DNA from: an uncultured Verrucomicrobiota bacterium
GTDB taxonomy: Bacteria > Verrucomicrobiota > Verrucomicrobiia > Chthoniobacterales > JACTMZ01
Length of the DNA: 64,000 bases
Direction of reading: 5' to 3'
Assembly: GCA_903953565.1 (NCBI GenBank)
Contig: CAJBKE010000004.1
Location: 140,594 to 204,593, forward strand
Under the pieces are notes generated by a model. The model was not told the origin of the DNA. It saw nothing but the letters and a program-made list of their open reading frames with translations, and ran no database searches. Position 1 is the first letter of the stretch. Each line of letters begins with the position of its first letter. Made by a program: the position numbers and the translations under genes. Shown here in pieces: positions 30,393 to 40,512 of this stretch.

Positions 30393-31124
30393 ATGCTCCT
30401 GCATTTCCACCACCTCACCAAACGCTACGGCGACAACACCGTGATCGACGACATCACGGCCACGCTCGATTTCCCCCACGTTCTCGCTTTGCTCGGACCC
30501 TCCGGCGGCGGCAAGTCCACCCTTCTGCGCCTCGTTGGCGGATTGGAGTCTCCCGAGCGAGGTTCCCTCACTGTCGATCACGAACCCGTTCCGACCTCCG
30601 ACAAATCTCTCCGCACCTACCGCAGCAACATCGGAACCGTCTTCCAATCCTGGAACCTATTTCCCCATCTCGACGCCCTCGCCAACATCATGCTCCCCCT
30701 CACCGCCGTGCACGGACTGGCCCCCGACCAAGCCCGCGCTCGCGCCGAAGAACTTCTCGAGCGCTTGCATCTCAACGGTCACGGCCAAAAGCGCCCGGCG
30801 GAACTCTCCGGCGGACAGCGCCAACGCGTCGCCATCGCGCGCGCCGTGGCTATCCGGCCCAAGTTGCTTCTCTTCGATGAGCCCACCTCCGCCCTCGATC
30901 CCGAAATGACCGCCGAAGTGTTGGAAGTCATCGCCGACCTCAAATCCGAAGGCCGCACTTTTATTCTCGTGACACACGCCATGAACTTCGCCCGCACCGT
31001 AGCCGACCAAGTCGCCTTCCTGGCCAACGGCCAGATCCTCGAACAAGCGCCCGCAAAAGAATTCTTCTCCGCCCCCACAACCGAAACCGCCCAACGCTTC
31101 CTCGCGAAAGTCCTCAAGTATTAA
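30393..31124 (+). CDS. Amino-acid ABC transporter ATP-binding protein (GlnQ type)
   Basis: A 243-residue ATPase that drives the permease encoded upstream. Walker A is GPSGGGKST near residue 31, the signature is LSGGQRQRVAIARA, and Walker B is LLLFDEPTSALDPE, followed by the switch histidine in VTHAMNFA. Length and motifs match polar amino-acid importers. The start lies directly behind a heptamer array, with no clear Shine-Dalgarno sequence, so its translation may depend on the upstream gene or be weak. Confidence 0.94.
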   Translation: MLLHFHHLTKRYGDNTVIDDITATLDFPHVLALLGPSGGGKSTLLRLVGGLESPERGSLTVDHEPVPTSDKSLRTYRSNIGTVFQSWNLFPHLDALANIMLPLTAVHGLAPDQARARAEELLERLHLNGHGQKRPAELSGGQRQRVAIARAVAIRPKLLLFDEPTSALDPEMTAEVLEVIADLKSEGRTFILVTHAMNFARTVADQVAFLANGQILEQAPAKEFFSAPTTETAQRFLAKVLKY

Positions 31125-31165
31125 GCCAAACGAAAAGTCGCGCCGAGACGGCGCCATCCACCTGA

Positions 31166-31190
31166 TGTAGCGGCGGTCAGTGACCGTCGG
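31166..31190. repeat. Short palindromic element R2
   Basis: Same as R1 apart from two loop bases: GGCGGTC-AGT-GACCGTC. It lies in the gap between the ABC ATPase stop and the convergent sdhB stop. Confidence 0.7.
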
Positions 31191-31211
31191 AACCCTCACT
31201 CAGGTTTCCCC

Positions 31212-31244
31212 TCCTCTGCGCTCTCTGCGTCCTCAGTGGTCAAA
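31212..31244. repeat. Low-complexity intergenic phrase
   Basis: A C/T-G rich phrase with the internal repeat CTGCGCTCT/CTGCGTCCT, just after the sdhB stop. I remember similar phrases from intergenic DNA of other bacteria, but there is only one copy here and I cannot check. Confidence 0.3.
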
Positions 31245-31247
31245 CAA

Positions 31248-32006
31248 TTACGCCGTTGCCTCAACCGCATTACGCACGCTGGCTAGCGCGTAATCCCTAT
31301 TCATCTTGGCAATAAACGCCGCCGGCACCCCAGCCGGACAAACCGCCTCGCATTCATAGTAGTTGGAACAATTGCCGAACCCTTCCTTGTCCATTTGCGC
31401 GACCATACCGCGCACGCGCCGCCCGGCCTCCGCCTTACCCTGTGGCAACAGACCCAAATGCCCCACCTTGGCTGCAACGAAGAGCATGGCCGATCCGTTC
31501 GGACAGGCCGCCGCGCACGCCCCGCAGCCGATGCAGGCCGCCGCATCCATGGCATAGTCCGCAACCGTCTTGGGAATCGGCGTGTCGTTGGCATCCTGGG
31601 CGTTGCCGCAGCGCTCGCTGATGAAACCGCCCGCGGCAATGACGCGATCGTAAGCCGAACGGTTAACGACCAAGTCCTTGACCACCGGAAAGGCGCCGAC
31701 GCGGAACGGTTCGATGTAGATCGTGTCCCCGTCGCTGAACTTCCGCATATAAAGCTGGCAGGCCGTCCCACGTCCGGGGCCCTGCGGGATCCCGTTGATC
31801 GTCATACTGCACGCACCGCAAATGCCCTCGCGGCAATCATGATCGAAAGCCACCGGCTCCTCACCTTTTTCGGTCAGCCGGTCGTTGACGATGTCGAGCA
31901 TCTCCAGAAACGAAGCCTCGGAAGGAATGTCGCGCGCCGCCACTTCCTGAAATTTTCCCTGACCGCTCCCTTCCTCCTGCCGCCAAATCTTGAGGTTGAA
32001 GTTCAT
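31248..32006 (-). CDS. sdhB: Succinate dehydrogenase iron-sulfur subunit
   Basis: A 252-residue electron-transfer subunit of complex II. The 2Fe-2S site is [11 protein letters not shown] with its partner cysteine in [10 protein letters not shown]. The 4Fe-4S site is [12 protein letters not shown] and the 3Fe-4S site is in [12 protein letters not shown]. Its ATG lies seven bases behind heptamer array 4, and it is separated from sdhA by 454 bp holding a four-helix-bundle gene. In related operons sdhB normally follows sdhA closely, so this break is unusual. Confidence 0.96.
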   Translation of the reverse strand: MNFNLKIWRQEEGSGQGKFQEVAARDIPSEASFLEMLDIVNDRLTEKGEEPVAFDHDCREGICGACSMTINGIPQGPGRGTACQLYMRKFSDGDTIYIEPFRVGAFPVVKDLVVNRSAYDRVIAAGGFISERCGNAQDANDTPIPKTVADYAMDAAACIGCGACAAACPNGSAMLFVAAKVGHLGLLPQGKAEAGRRVRGMVAQMDKEGFGNCSNYYECEAVCPAGVPAAFIAKMNRDYALASVRNAVEATA

Positions 32007-32012
32007 GAAATA

Positions 32013-32040
32013 GTTGAGAGGTGAGGGTTGAGGGTTGAGG
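32013..32040 (-). repeat. Heptamer array 4 (G-rich on plus strand)
   Basis: Units GTTGAGA, GGTGAGG, GTTGAGG, GTTGAGG. It lies between the stop of the four-helix-bundle gene and the sdhB start. It faces array 5 as an inverted repeat. Confidence 0.85.
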
Positions 32041-32042
32041 GA

Positions 32043-32417
32043 TTAGCTACGTAGATGGTTACGCAGGCCGCTGAGCATGCGGATGAGTGCCTCCGAGTCA
32101 GAGTAAAGTTTTTGAAATACTTGTTCGTCGAGAAAACCTTGCTTTTGAGCAATGAAACCTTGGCTGACCAGCTCGTAGAGCGAGCCGACGGCCAGCTCGA
32201 CGAATCGGGCAAAGTCCTGACGTGAGGAACGCGAACTTCCCTCGGCGATGTTGGAAGAGACCGACACAACCGCACGCCGCATCTGGCTCGTGATGCCGAA
32301 TCTTTCATCGGACGGAAACTTTCCCGTAACGTCGTAGATGAACGCAGCGAGATCAACCGCTCGCTGCCAGACATCGAGCTTTTCAAAGTTGAAGCCTCTT
32401 TTTGTTTCATCCGGCAT
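32043..32417 (-). CDS. Four-helix bundle protein (23S rRNA intervening-sequence / S23 family)
   Basis: A 124-residue product matching the TIGR02436-type four-helix bundle family: FEKLDVWQRAVDLAAFIYDVT, SDERFGITSQMRRAVVSVSSNIAEGSSR and DFARFVELAVGSLYELVSQ. Known relatives are encoded inside rRNA intervening sequences or act as the Avd accessory protein of diversity-generating retroelements; no reverse transcriptase or rRNA is near here. AGGA lies ten bases before the start. The gene sits between sdhA and sdhB and is bounded on both sides by heptamer arrays in opposite orientation, which suggests it arrived as a unit. Its cellular role is unknown. Confidence 0.88.
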   Translation of the reverse strand: MPDETKRGFNFEKLDVWQRAVDLAAFIYDVTGKFPSDERFGITSQMRRAVVSVSSNIAEGSSRSSRQDFARFVELAVGSLYELVSQGFIAQKQGFLDEQVFQKLYSDSEALIRMLSGLRNHLRS

Positions 32418-32433
32418 CTCTGGATCCTGTGTC

Positions 32434-32460
32434 TCTCAACTCTCATCCCTCAACCCTCAG

Positions 32461-32461
<1 letters not shown>
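32434..32461 (+). repeat. Heptamer array 5 (C-rich on plus strand)
   Basis: Units TCTCAAC, TCTCATC, CCTCAAC, CCTCAGC followed by TA. The last unit overlaps the sdhA stop codon. It is the inverted partner of array 4. Confidence 0.85.
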
Positions 32462-34382
<1,921 letters not shown>

Positions 34383-34386
<4 letters not shown>

Positions 34387-35150
34387 GATTGCGCGGAAGC
34401 TGTGAGTTCAGGCGCAACCCGACGGTCATCCGGAAGCACCTTCAAAAAACCCGCCACCGAGGCGACGGGAATCGAGGCAAAGCCGAGCATCAACGCCCAA
34501 GAAACGAGCAACGCCCCGTGCTTGATCAGCTTGGCCGATTTGCGTCCGTTCAGGCCGAAGGTCTGGAACACGCTGGAAATACCGTGGCTCAGGTGCATCC
34601 CAAGCAGCACGAGGCTGAGCAGATAAAATCCGGAGACCAGCGGGTTGTGGAAACTCAGGATGATCATCGCGGCCACATCATGCCGTCCCTCGAGGTCATA
34701 AAGATGCGAGTGCGGGCTCATCCCCGCCGCGAATTGCAGCACATGGAAAATGAGAAACGAAAGAACGACCAGCCCGCTCAACGCCATGGTCCGGGCAAAA
34801 ATCGTGCTCTGCACCCGCGCCTTGACCGCATAGCGCTGCGGCCGCGCGCGCCGGTTCTCGAGGACAAGCGACAACGTGGTGAAAATGTGCACGAGAAAAA
34901 CAACCAGCAATCCGCCCCGCGCCCCCCAAAGAAGAATCGGACTGGCGTGCAGCGCCTGCGCATACACATTGATGCCCTCACCGTAAGGCCCGACGTAGAT
35001 CGTCAAGTTGCCCGCCAGATGGGCGAGGACAAACAAGACCAGTAGCCCGCCCGATATCCCCACGATCCACTTGCGCCCGATCGATGACTTGGCAAAAGCG
35101 CAGAGTGGATTTTGCTGGCGGGGACCCTGGTAGACCGAGGCGACAGACAT
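34383..35150 (-). CDS. sdhC: Succinate dehydrogenase cytochrome b558 subunit
   Basis: The start is placed at 35150 ([13 protein letters not shown]). The 255-residue product has five membrane segments and conserved histidines ([36 protein letters not shown]) that bind the two haems and the quinone site in the b558 family. It anchors SdhAB and passes electrons to quinone. It is first in the operon; an 8-bp perfect inverted repeat lies 11 bases upstream of the start. Confidence 0.93.
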
Positions 35151-35160
35151 GATTGCGTAG

Positions 35161-35181
35161 ACTATTAGATTGCCTAATAGT
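35161..35181. promoter_or_regulatory. Perfect inverted repeat upstream of sdhC
   Basis: ACTATTAG-ATTGC-CTAATAGT is a perfect 8-bp inverted repeat ending 11 bases before the sdhC start. It is AT-rich in a GC-rich genome. It is a candidate operator or leader hairpin for the sdh operon. Confidence 0.45.
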
Positions 35182-35268
35182 TGCAACGCTTAAGATCGGC
35201 CTCCGGATGCGTTTACTGCGTCGGGAGCACTTGCACTGACCGCGGAGCCGCTATACCGGTCAGGCCTG

Positions 35269-35988
35269 ATGAAAACCCTACCTCTGATTCTGGTCGGCAC
35301 CCTGCTCGCTTCTTCTCACGCTCTCCTCGCCCGGGGCGGTGGCGGCGGCGGTGGTGATTTTCGTGGCGGTGATTTCGGCGGGGGCGGACTCCGGGAGGAA
35401 GGAGTGGACGATGCCGCGTTCCGGCAGGAGGCCCCGCGGGTCGATGAAAGCATCGATGGTGACGCCGCCTTGGCGCGTCAGGACGACGACGCGACCATCG
35501 ATCGCACCGGTCAGGACAGCTTTCGCATCAACGACAACAACGGCTCGGCCGCCGTCAACGTCCGCCCCGAAGGCGATGACACAGCCAACGTCAATGTGCG
35601 CACCGCCGACGGACGCGACTACGACACCACCGTGGCGGGGCCGGATGGCTACCGCGCCGGCTACGTCTGGCAGAACGGCGACTATGTGGCCGTCAACTGT
35701 GATCCGTTCGTGCCCTACGCCGCTCCGTTCGGCATGTGGGCCGGATGGAACATTGTTACCCAGCCCGAATACGTCCAATACCCGGTCTACGCCACCTACC
35801 CGGTCGAAACGGCCGTCGAAGTCGCCCTGCAAAAGCTCGGCCTCTACACCGGACCGATCGACGGCAACGCCGCTTCCTGCGCCGGCGCCATCGAGCAATA
35901 TCAGTCGCAGAACAACATGCCGGTCACCGGCACAATCACGCCGGAATTGCTCACTGCGTTGGGCATCCAAGCAAGTTTCGGTCAGTAG
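35269..35988 (+). CDS. Secreted Gly-rich protein with C-terminal peptidoglycan-binding-like domain
   Basis: A 239-residue product with a signal peptide (MKTLPLILVGTLLASSHALLA), then a Gly-rich stretch (RGGGGGGGDFRGG), an acidic middle (residues 45-120) and an aromatic segment (YAAPFGMWAGWN). The last 60 residues (VEVALQKLGLYTGPIDGNAAS...GTITPELLTALGI) match the peptidoglycan-binding PG_binding_1 helical repeat. It is likely cell-wall associated. The stop codon overlaps a double-hairpin element, and on the far side of that element the final codons (LGIQASF.Q stop) occur again in diverged form. Confidence 0.72.
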   Translation: MKTLPLILVGTLLASSHALLARGGGGGGGDFRGGDFGGGGLREEGVDDAAFRQEAPRVDESIDGDAALARQDDDATIDRTGQDSFRINDNNGSAAVNVRPEGDDTANVNVRTADGRDYDTTVAGPDGYRAGYVWQNGDYVAVNCDPFVPYAAPFGMWAGWNIVTQPEYVQYPVYATYPVETAVEVALQKLGLYTGPIDGNAASCAGAIEQYQSQNNMPVTGTITPELLTALGIQASFGQ

Positions 35989-36055
35989 GTGGATTGCGAT
36001 GTCCTCATCGCGATAACCTCCCTCACCGATCGCGCCCGGAGGGCACGATCCACCT
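35987..36055. repeat. Double-hairpin palindromic element A
   Basis: Outer arms AGGTGGAT and ATCCACCT pair perfectly. The left half forms a hairpin, ATTGCGAT-GTCCTC-ATCGCGAT, with one wobble. It begins inside the preceding stop codon. The left half recurs at 43171-43198 with 24/28 identity. Confidence 0.7.
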
Positions 36056-36081
36056 TGGGCATCCAAGCCAGCTTCCAGTAG
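36055..36081 (+). pseudogene. Repeated 3' tail of the preceding gene
   Basis: This stretch encodes LGIQASFQ and a TAG stop, nearly the same as the true end of the 35269-35988 gene (LGIQASFGQ stop). Fourteen leading bases are identical, then come synonymous changes and one codon lost. It has no start of its own. Confidence 0.6.
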
Positions 36082-36087
36082 TCACGC

Positions 36088-37389
36088 TCAACGCGGCGCC
36101 AGAATCCCGGCCACCGCGCCGGTCATGAAACAGGCGAGGTTGGCGCCGATCAGCGCTCTCCATCCGAGCTGCGCCAGGGTCTGACGCTGCGATGGCGCCA
36201 TCGCACCGATGCCGCCGATCTGCACACCGATAGAGACAAAGTTGGCGAAGCCGGTCAGCGCGTAGGTCAGGATCATCAGGTTGCGTGGATCCGTGTAGAG
36301 CCCGGCCGCCTTCATCTCGCCGAGGCGGACAAAGGACACAAATTCGTTGAGCACGGTGCGCAGGCCGAGAAACTCACCCGACTGCAAGACGGCGTCGCCG
36401 CTGATCCCCATGAGCCAGGCAATGGGTGCAAAAAGGATCCCCAAGATGAATTCAAGCGAAAATCCCTCGTAGACGCCGTTGGTCCATTGCGCGACCAACT
36501 CGTTCAGTCCGGTCGGCGCACCGATCCATTGCCCGAGAATAAAATTCACAAAGGCCACCAGCGCGGTGAAGACAAGGAGCATGGCGCCGACATTGACCGC
36601 CAGCTTCACGCCCTCGGTGGTGCCGTGACAAATCGCATCGAGCAGGTTCACGCCGTTGCGCTCCGGCGCGAGCTGCAGTGATTTGTCCACTTCTTCGGTC
36701 TGCGGCAGCAGGATTTTCGACATGAGCAACGCCGCCGGCACGGAAATGACCGACGCCGTGAGCAAGTGCGTGGCGAAGACGAGTTGCTGCTGCGGGTCCC
36801 CTGCTCCAAGCAGACTGATATAGGCCACCATGACCGCACCGGCCACGGTGGCCATGCCCCCGACCATGACGCACAAAATTTCCGACCGCGTCATGCCGGC
36901 CAGCCATGGACGGATAAGCAGCGGTGCTTCGGTTTGCCCGAGAAACACATTCGCAGTGGCGGAGAGCGTCTCCGGCCCGGAAAGACGCATCGTCTTCGAG
37001 AAAAGCCACGCCATGCCACGCACGATTCTCTGCAGGATTCCCAGGTAGTAGAGCGCGGCACTGAACGCGGAGAAAAAGATGACCGAGGGCAGCACGGCGA
37101 GCGCAAAAATCACCCCGTGGGTCTGCTCGTCGAGCAATGTCCCGAAAAGAAACCGCGTTCCCTCGGCCGTGAAGCCGAGCAGCTTGACGAAGAAAAGTCC
37201 GACCGCTTCGACCGCGACGCGCACCGGCGGAAAATGGATAACGAGGGCGGCGAGGACGAATTGCAGGGCGATCCCGACCCCCACCACGCGCCAGGGGATA
37301 TTTTTCCGATCGGCGCTGAACAGGACGGCGATACCGAGAAAGACCGCTATACCGAGGAAACCGCGACAAAGATCGACGAACGTTTCCAC
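36088..37389 (-). CDS. nupC: Concentrative nucleoside transporter (NupC/CNT family)
   Basis: I prefer the GTG at 37389 (VETFVDLCRGFLGIAVFLGIAVLFSADRKNI), which matches the NupC start; the track start adds an unlikely basic leader that overlaps the small basic ORF. The product is 433 residues with about nine or more membrane segments. Family motifs are GQTEAPLLIRPW and SATANVFLG in the first half and GFANFVSIGVQIGGIG near the end. It imports nucleosides with protons or sodium. It lies at the end of the pnt minus-strand set, behind the 41-residue basic ORF. Confidence 0.92.
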   Translation of the reverse strand: METFVDLCRGFLGIAVFLGIAVLFSADRKNIPWRVVGVGIALQFVLAALVIHFPPVRVAVEAVGLFFVKLLGFTAEGTRFLFGTLLDEQTHGVIFALAVLPSVIFFSAFSAALYYLGILQRIVRGMAWLFSKTMRLSGPETLSATANVFLGQTEAPLLIRPWLAGMTRSEILCVMVGGMATVAGAVMVAYISLLGAGDPQQQLVFATHLLTASVISVPAALLMSKILLPQTEEVDKSLQLAPERNGVNLLDAICHGTTEGVKLAVNVGAMLLVFTALVAFVNFILGQWIGAPTGLNELVAQWTNGVYEGFSLEFILGILFAPIAWLMGISGDAVLQSGEFLGLRTVLNEFVSFVRLGEMKAAGLYTDPRNLMILTYALTGFANFVSIGVQIGGIGAMAPSQRQTLAQLGWRALIGANLACFMTGAVAGILAPR

Positions 37390-37423
37390 GGTGCGCGGGC
37401 GGGGAACAAAAACCGCGCAACGT

Positions 37424-37549
37424 TCAGCGCCCGCCGCCGCGGTTGTCGCGCCGCGCCTGCTTGCGCGCTTGCGCCGCACGTTGATGCGTGCCGATCCGTT
37501 TCCCGACCGCGGTCTTGTTGGATTTCTTCAAGCTCTTCGTTTTTTTCAT
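37424..37549 (-). CDS. 41-residue highly basic protein, hypothetical
   Basis: Not in the ORF track because of its length. The ATG at 37549 is preceded by AGGA at a suitable distance (AGGATCATTTATG). The product starts MKKTKSLKKSNKTAVGKR and ends RRDNRGGGR, with about 15 Lys/Arg and almost no acidic residues. It begins 12 bases after the pntB stop and ends 34 bases before nupC, so it sits in the operon. It could be a nucleic-acid- or ribosome-binding peptide. I do not recognise the family. Confidence 0.6.
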   Translation of the reverse strand: MKKTKSLKKSNKTAVGKRIGTHQRAAQARKQARRDNRGGGR

Positions 37550-37561
37550 AAATGATCCTGA

Positions 37562-38974
37562 TCAATGCATACCAGAGTCGCCGGCCAGAGTCTTGGCCAT
37601 ATCGCCGACCACCGCTTTGGCATCGCCGAACACCATGAGCGTTTTGTCCATGGCATAAAGTTCATTGTCGATCCCGGCAAAGCCCGGCTTCATCGAACGC
37701 TTCACCGCGAGCACCGTCTTGGCGCGGTCGGCCTCGATGATCGGCATGCCATGGATCGGCGACTTCGGATTGTTCTTCGCCGCGGGATTGACCACGTCAT
37801 TGGCCCCGAGCACCAGCACCACGTCCACTTGCGGCATCTCCGGGTTGATCTCGTCCATTTCGACCAAGTCATCGTAGGGAATATCCGCCTCGGCCAGCAG
37901 CACATTCATGTGACCCGGCATGCGACCAGCCACCGGATGAATGGCGAACTTCACCTTGATGCCGCGTTTGGTCAGCTGATCGTAAAGTTCGCGCACGCGG
38001 TGCTGGGCCTGCGCTACGGCCATGCCGTATCCGGGGACAATGACCACCGTGTCGGCCTGCTCCATAATCTCCGCCGCCTCCGCTGCCGTGGCGCTCTTCA
38101 CCGTCTGCCCCTCCTGCCCTCCCGTATCGGCCTGCGCGCTGCCGAACGCGCCAAAGAGCACATTGCTGAAGCTCCGATTCATCGCCTTGCACATGATGAT
38201 GGACAGAATCAGTCCGGACGAACCATCGAGCGCACCGGCAATGATGAGCAACGTGTTGTCCAAGACAAAGCCCATGGCCACGGCGGACAACCCCGCATAA
38301 GCATTGAGCAGCGCAATGACAGTCGGCATGTCGGCCCCACCGATCGGAATGATCAACATTACCCCGAAGGCCAGGGAAAGAGTGATCAATAGCGGAAACA
38401 AAAAGGTCAGCTGTGGATTAATGATAAGCCCCACGGCACACGCGATGGCCCCGCCCAAGGTGAGAAAGTTCACGATGAGCTGACCTCGATACGTAATCGG
38501 ACGCCCCGGCAGGATTTCCTGCAACTTGCCCGCGGCCATGAGGCTGCCGGTGAAGGTGAGGAATCCCAGAATGACCTCCGCCGAAATGGCGAACATCCGG
38601 AACGTGGTTAGGTTGTGTCCGCCATCGTGGATCCACAGGTAGTATTTCGCCGTGCCGACCAGGCCCGCGGCCAATCCGCCGAAGGCATGCGACAAAGCTG
38701 TCCGCTGCGGCACCGCAGTGAGTGGCACTTTGGAGAGCGGCACACCGATGAGGCCGCCGACCATGACGGCCAGTGCGATCCACGGCAGGCTGGAAACGGC
38801 CACGGCCGGATTGAGCAAGGTGCCACCGATGCCGAGGACCATGGCCCAGACCCCTGCCCACACGCCGCGCCGCGCGCTCTGCGGCGAATTCATCCACTTG
38901 AGCGAAAAAATGAAGAGCACACTGGCCACCAAATAGGCCAGCTGCACAACCGCGTCCCGCGACTCCGGAGTCAT
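37562..38974 (-). CDS. pntB: NAD(P) transhydrogenase subunit beta
   Basis: A 470-residue membrane subunit of the proton-translocating transhydrogenase, which makes NADPH from NADH using the proton gradient. The N-terminal part has about eight to nine membrane segments. The C-terminal NADP(H) domain has VIVPGYGMAVAQAQHRV, FAIHPVAGRMPGHMNVLLAEA, VLVLGANDVVNPAA and GFAGIDNELYAMDKTLMVFGDAK. It overlaps pntAB by ATGA. All parts are intact. Confidence 0.97.
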   Translation of the reverse strand: MTPESRDAVVQLAYLVASVLFIFSLKWMNSPQSARRGVWAGVWAMVLGIGGTLLNPAVAVSSLPWIALAVMVGGLIGVPLSKVPLTAVPQRTALSHAFGGLAAGLVGTAKYYLWIHDGGHNLTTFRMFAISAEVILGFLTFTGSLMAAGKLQEILPGRPITYRGQLIVNFLTLGGAIACAVGLIINPQLTFLFPLLITLSLAFGVMLIIPIGGADMPTVIALLNAYAGLSAVAMGFVLDNTLLIIAGALDGSSGLILSIIMCKAMNRSFSNVLFGAFGSAQADTGGQEGQTVKSATAAEAAEIMEQADTVVIVPGYGMAVAQAQHRVRELYDQLTKRGIKVKFAIHPVAGRMPGHMNVLLAEADIPYDDLVEMDEINPEMPQVDVVLVLGANDVVNPAAKNNPKSPIHGMPIIEADRAKTVLAVKRSMKPGFAGIDNELYAMDKTLMVFGDAKAVVGDMAKTLAGDSGMH

Positions 38975-39318
38975 GATTTATCCTCCGGTTTGCGGCTCTT
39001 GAACATCTTGAGCATGCGGTTGGTGATGAGGAAACCGCTCACGATGTTGACCGAGGCCGCCGCAATGGCGATGAGCCCAAGAATGGTGATCCACAATGGA
39101 TGGTCGTCGCCCACTTGCGGACCGGCGACCAGAATGGCGCCGACAATGACGATGGCCGAGATGGCATTGGTCAGCGACATCAGCGGCGTGTGCAGCAATC
39201 GCGAGACATTGCGGATGACTTCCAATCCGATGAACGTGGCCAGAATGAAAACAAAGATCAGCGGAATGTAAGCATTGAGCCCGTCGGGCGCGGCAGCAGC
39301 GAGGAGAGGAGTCATCAT
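38971..39318 (-). CDS. pntAB: NAD(P) transhydrogenase subunit alpha, membrane part
   Basis: The start is taken at 39318 (MMTPLLAAAAP), where ATGATG overlaps the pntAA stop. The 115-residue product has three membrane segments: YIPLIFVFILATFIGLEVI, TNAISAIVIVGAILVAG and ILGLIAIAAASVNIVSGFLIT. This is the short transmembrane alpha-2 subunit of the three-gene bacterial type. It is translationally coupled on both sides. Confidence 0.94.
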   Translation of the reverse strand: MMTPLLAAAAPDGLNAYIPLIFVFILATFIGLEVIRNVSRLLHTPLMSLTNAISAIVIVGAILVAGPQVGDDHPLWITILGLIAIAAASVNIVSGFLITNRMLKMFKSRKPEDKS

Positions 39319-40433
39319 GATTGGGCCCGGAATTGCGGATGCACGACTTGGCCACCGTGGGTCAACAGGCAGCCGGAAAGGATTTCTTCGGACGGATCGA
39401 TCTTCAGCGACTTCGATTCCTTGTCCCACAGGTGCTCGATCAGCGCGAGGTAGTTGTTCGAAAGCATTTGGCTGGCATTGACCGCCACATGGTCGGCGAG
39501 ATTGCGCGCACCGATCAGCAAGGCGCCGCCGACCTTATTCTCCACGCCTGGCTCGGAGCCTTCCACATTGCCACCGGTTGCCGCGGCCATGTCGATGACC
39601 ACGCTGCCCGGACGCATGGCTTCGACCATCGTTGTGGTGAGAATACGTGGAGCCGGACGGCCGAAGACTTGCGCCGTGGTGATGACGACGTCCGATTGCG
39701 CGACCTGCTTGGCCATCACCTCGCGTTGCTTGGCCAATTGCTCTTCGGTCAGCGCCTTGGCATAGCCCTGCTCCGTTTGCCCGGTTTCGCCCAGATCCAC
39801 TTTGACAAACTTGGCACCGAGACTCTGCACCTGTTCCTCCACCGCCGGACGCGTGTCGAAGGCTTCGACTTTGGCTCCAAGTCGTTTCGCCGTGGCAATG
39901 GCCTGCAGCCCCGCGACGCCGGCACCGATGATGAAGACCTTCGCTGCGGCAATCGTCCCCGACGGAGTCATCATCATGGGGAATACGCGATCCAAACGCT
40001 CCGCCCCGAGAATGACCGCAGCATAACCCGCGAGACTGGCCTGCGAGCTGAGCACATCCATCTTCTGCGCGATCGTCGTGCGCGGAATCATTTCCACGCT
40101 GATTGCGGACACACCCGCCGCTGCGAGCTCGTCGACCAAAGCGCGCTCCCGGAAGGGATCGAGATTGCTGATGTGCACTGCACCCCGCGCCGCGGCGCCC
40201 GGCATCGTGGGTTTGTCCACGCGCACGACAAGACCCGCCTCGGAAAGAGCCTTTGTCGCATCGCTGACCACCTCGGCTCCCTTGGCCGCATACTGCTCGT
40301 CACTCCAGCCTGAAGCGGCACCAAGCCCTGACTCCACCACGACCTGCAAGCCGGCCTTGGTCAGTTTGCCGGCATTATCGGGAGTCAGCGCGATACGTGC
40401 TGCTCCTGGTTCACGGGGGAAGAAAACCGTCAT
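39315..40433 (-). CDS. pntAA: NAD(P) transhydrogenase subunit alpha, NAD-binding part
   Basis: The start is the ATG at 40433 (MTVFFPREPGAARIALTPDN), matching the family; the 90-codon extension in the track is not supported. The 372-residue product has two Rossmann domains: RVDKP and EMIPRTTIAQKMDVLSSQA (the RQD-loop region), VFIIGAGVAGLQAIATAKRLGA (NAD-binding), and SDVVITTAQVFGRPAP. It binds NADH on the cytoplasmic side. It is first of pntAA-pntAB-pntB, 79 bp behind the trypsin-like gene on the same strand. Confidence 0.96.
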   Translation of the reverse strand: MTVFFPREPGAARIALTPDNAGKLTKAGLQVVVESGLGAASGWSDEQYAAKGAEVVSDATKALSEAGLVVRVDKPTMPGAAARGAVHISNLDPFRERALVDELAAAGVSAISVEMIPRTTIAQKMDVLSSQASLAGYAAVILGAERLDRVFPMMMTPSGTIAAAKVFIIGAGVAGLQAIATAKRLGAKVEAFDTRPAVEEQVQSLGAKFVKVDLGETGQTEQGYAKALTEEQLAKQREVMAKQVAQSDVVITTAQVFGRPAPRILTTTMVEAMRPGSVVIDMAAATGGNVEGSEPGVENKVGGALLIGARNLADHVAVNASQMLSNNYLALIEHLWDKESKSLKIDPSEEILSGCLLTHGGQVVHPQFRAQS

Positions 40434-40512
40434 GAGCTGTCCCCGGCTTATAGGCACCGCAGCGCCCCGCGACAACGCGAATATTTCGCCGCGCGAAGAA
40501 CCGGGAACCGGT

